DNA of 5,941 nt, from contig CAYLRW010000081.1 of NCBI GenBank assembly GCA_964386405.1, positions 1 through 5,941 of the forward strand, given 5' to 3'. This DNA is from RZYP01 sp964386405 (GTDB lineage Bacteria; Bacillota; Negativicutes; Acidaminococcales; Acidaminococcaceae). Position numbers and translations under genes: made by a program. The notes beneath the pieces were generated by a model. The model ran no database searches and was not told where the DNA came from. It saw nothing but the letters and a program-made list of their open reading frames with translations. Positions 5,426 through 5,941 of this stretch are shown here, piece by piece (position 1 is the first letter of the stretch; every line of letters starts with the position of its first letter).

Positions 5426-5941
5426 CTATTTAACTGCCTTTTCCCAGGCAGCAATTACTTGTTTTTCTGTTGCTTCCCAATTACCGCTATTATCAATAAT
5501 CAGCGTTGCATATTTTTTCTTTTCATCCAAAGGCATTTGTGCCGCTATTCTTGCTTGCACAGCTTCTGCCGTCATACCGCTGCGCTCCATTGTGCGTATA
5601 ATTTGCTTTTCTACAGGCAAGGCAACCAGCCAAACTTCATCAACATTCTTGTACCAGCCGCATTCAATAAGCAGGGGCACATCAAGAATCACAGCACGCT
5701 CACCAGCTTGCTTACATTTGTTTAGAAATTTATCAGTTTCCTGCAAGACGTAGTGATGAATTATATCTTCAAGTCTCCTTAAAGACTCTTTGTCATTGAA
5801 AACAATTTTCGCTAAGGCCGTTCGGTCGAGTTTGCCATCCCCATCAACACTCTGGGGGCCGAAGGTTTCAACTACCTTATGAAAGCCTTCAGTTCCTGGC
5901 AAAACAGCATTTTTGGCCGCTTCATCAGCATCAACAACCTT
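5426..5941 (-). CDS. coaE: Dephospho-CoA kinase, 5' end missing
   Basis: The enzyme phosphorylates the 3'-hydroxyl of dephospho-CoA with ATP, the last step of coenzyme A synthesis in the cytoplasm. The visible 171 residues, of about 200, begin with KVVDADEAAKNAVLPGTEGF; the N-terminal P-loop lies beyond the window. Conserved family blocks follow: the DAD motif (4-6), FGPQSVDGDGKLDRTALAKI, the lid region LRRLEDIIHHYV, the VPLLIECGW block (family VPLLFESGL), and RIAAQMPLDEKKKYATLIIDNSG near the C-terminus. The frame is open to base 5941 with no stop, so it is a true partial gene. It is first in a unit with the lytic transglycosylase, 13 bases downstream. The operon promoter is outside the window. 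Confidence 0.96.
   Translation of the reverse strand, partial: KVVDADEAAKNAVLPGTEGFHKVVETFGPQSVDGDGKLDRTALAKIVFNDKESLRRLEDIIHHYVLQETDKFLNKCKQAGERAVILDVPLLIECGWYKNVDEVWLVALPVEKQIIRTMERSGMTAEAVQARIAAQMPLDEKKKYATLIIDNSGNWEATEKQVIAAWEKAVK

Noticed and set aside
4861..5433. 190-residue open frame on the plus strand
   Set aside because: It mirrors the lytic transglycosylase gene, which carries all family motifs on the minus strand.
5241..5753. 170-residue open frame on the plus strand
   Set aside because: It spans the antisense of two real genes (transglycosylase and coaE) and shows no recognisable domain.

Overview
The window looks like a chromosomal stretch of a low-GC Firmicute. The Negativicutes are my best guess, as an inference from the coaE to lytic-transglycosylase gene pair, the strong AGGAGG-type ribosome sites, the intrinsic terminators and the CCA-encoding tRNAs. 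No sequence here proves the lineage. Nothing in it resembles a mobile element, CRISPR array, phage or defence locus.

Layout, left to right. (1) A divergent pair: a YeiH-family membrane transporter (minus strand, 3' end outside the window) and a CysL/YeiE-type LysR regulator (plus strand). They share an AT-rich intergenic region with an inverted repeat lying on the regulator's own promoter. (2) A bidirectional terminator separates the regulator from a convergent membrane-bound diguanylate cyclase. This enzyme has an extracytoplasmic sensor region, an intact GGEEF active site and an RxxD inhibition site. Its C-terminal tail is the remnant of a hemerythrin domain that has lost its middle in frame. 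(3) A perfect-stem terminator follows a stand-alone, cysteine-rich protein of unknown function, also on the minus strand. (4) An AT-rich gap leads to the terminator of a two-gene tRNA-Leu cluster (anticodons GAG and CAG). The cluster has its own strong promoter, whose -35 element contains the stop codon of the gene upstream. (5) That gene encodes a membrane-anchored lytic transglycosylase with a TTG start. It lies 13 bases after coaE (dephospho-CoA kinase, 5' end outside the window), so the two form an operon that probably also reads through into the tRNAs.

Functional themes: probable sulfite or related anion export under LysR control; c-di-GMP signalling from an external cue; and a housekeeping block of CoA synthesis, cell-wall turnover and leucine tRNA supply. 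The most interesting items are the collapsed hemerythrin tail, the C6-U67 acceptor-stem mismatch in the CAG tRNA, the tRNA promoter embedded in a stop codon, and the orphan cysteine-rich protein. I did not find convincing evidence of an undescribed multi-gene system.
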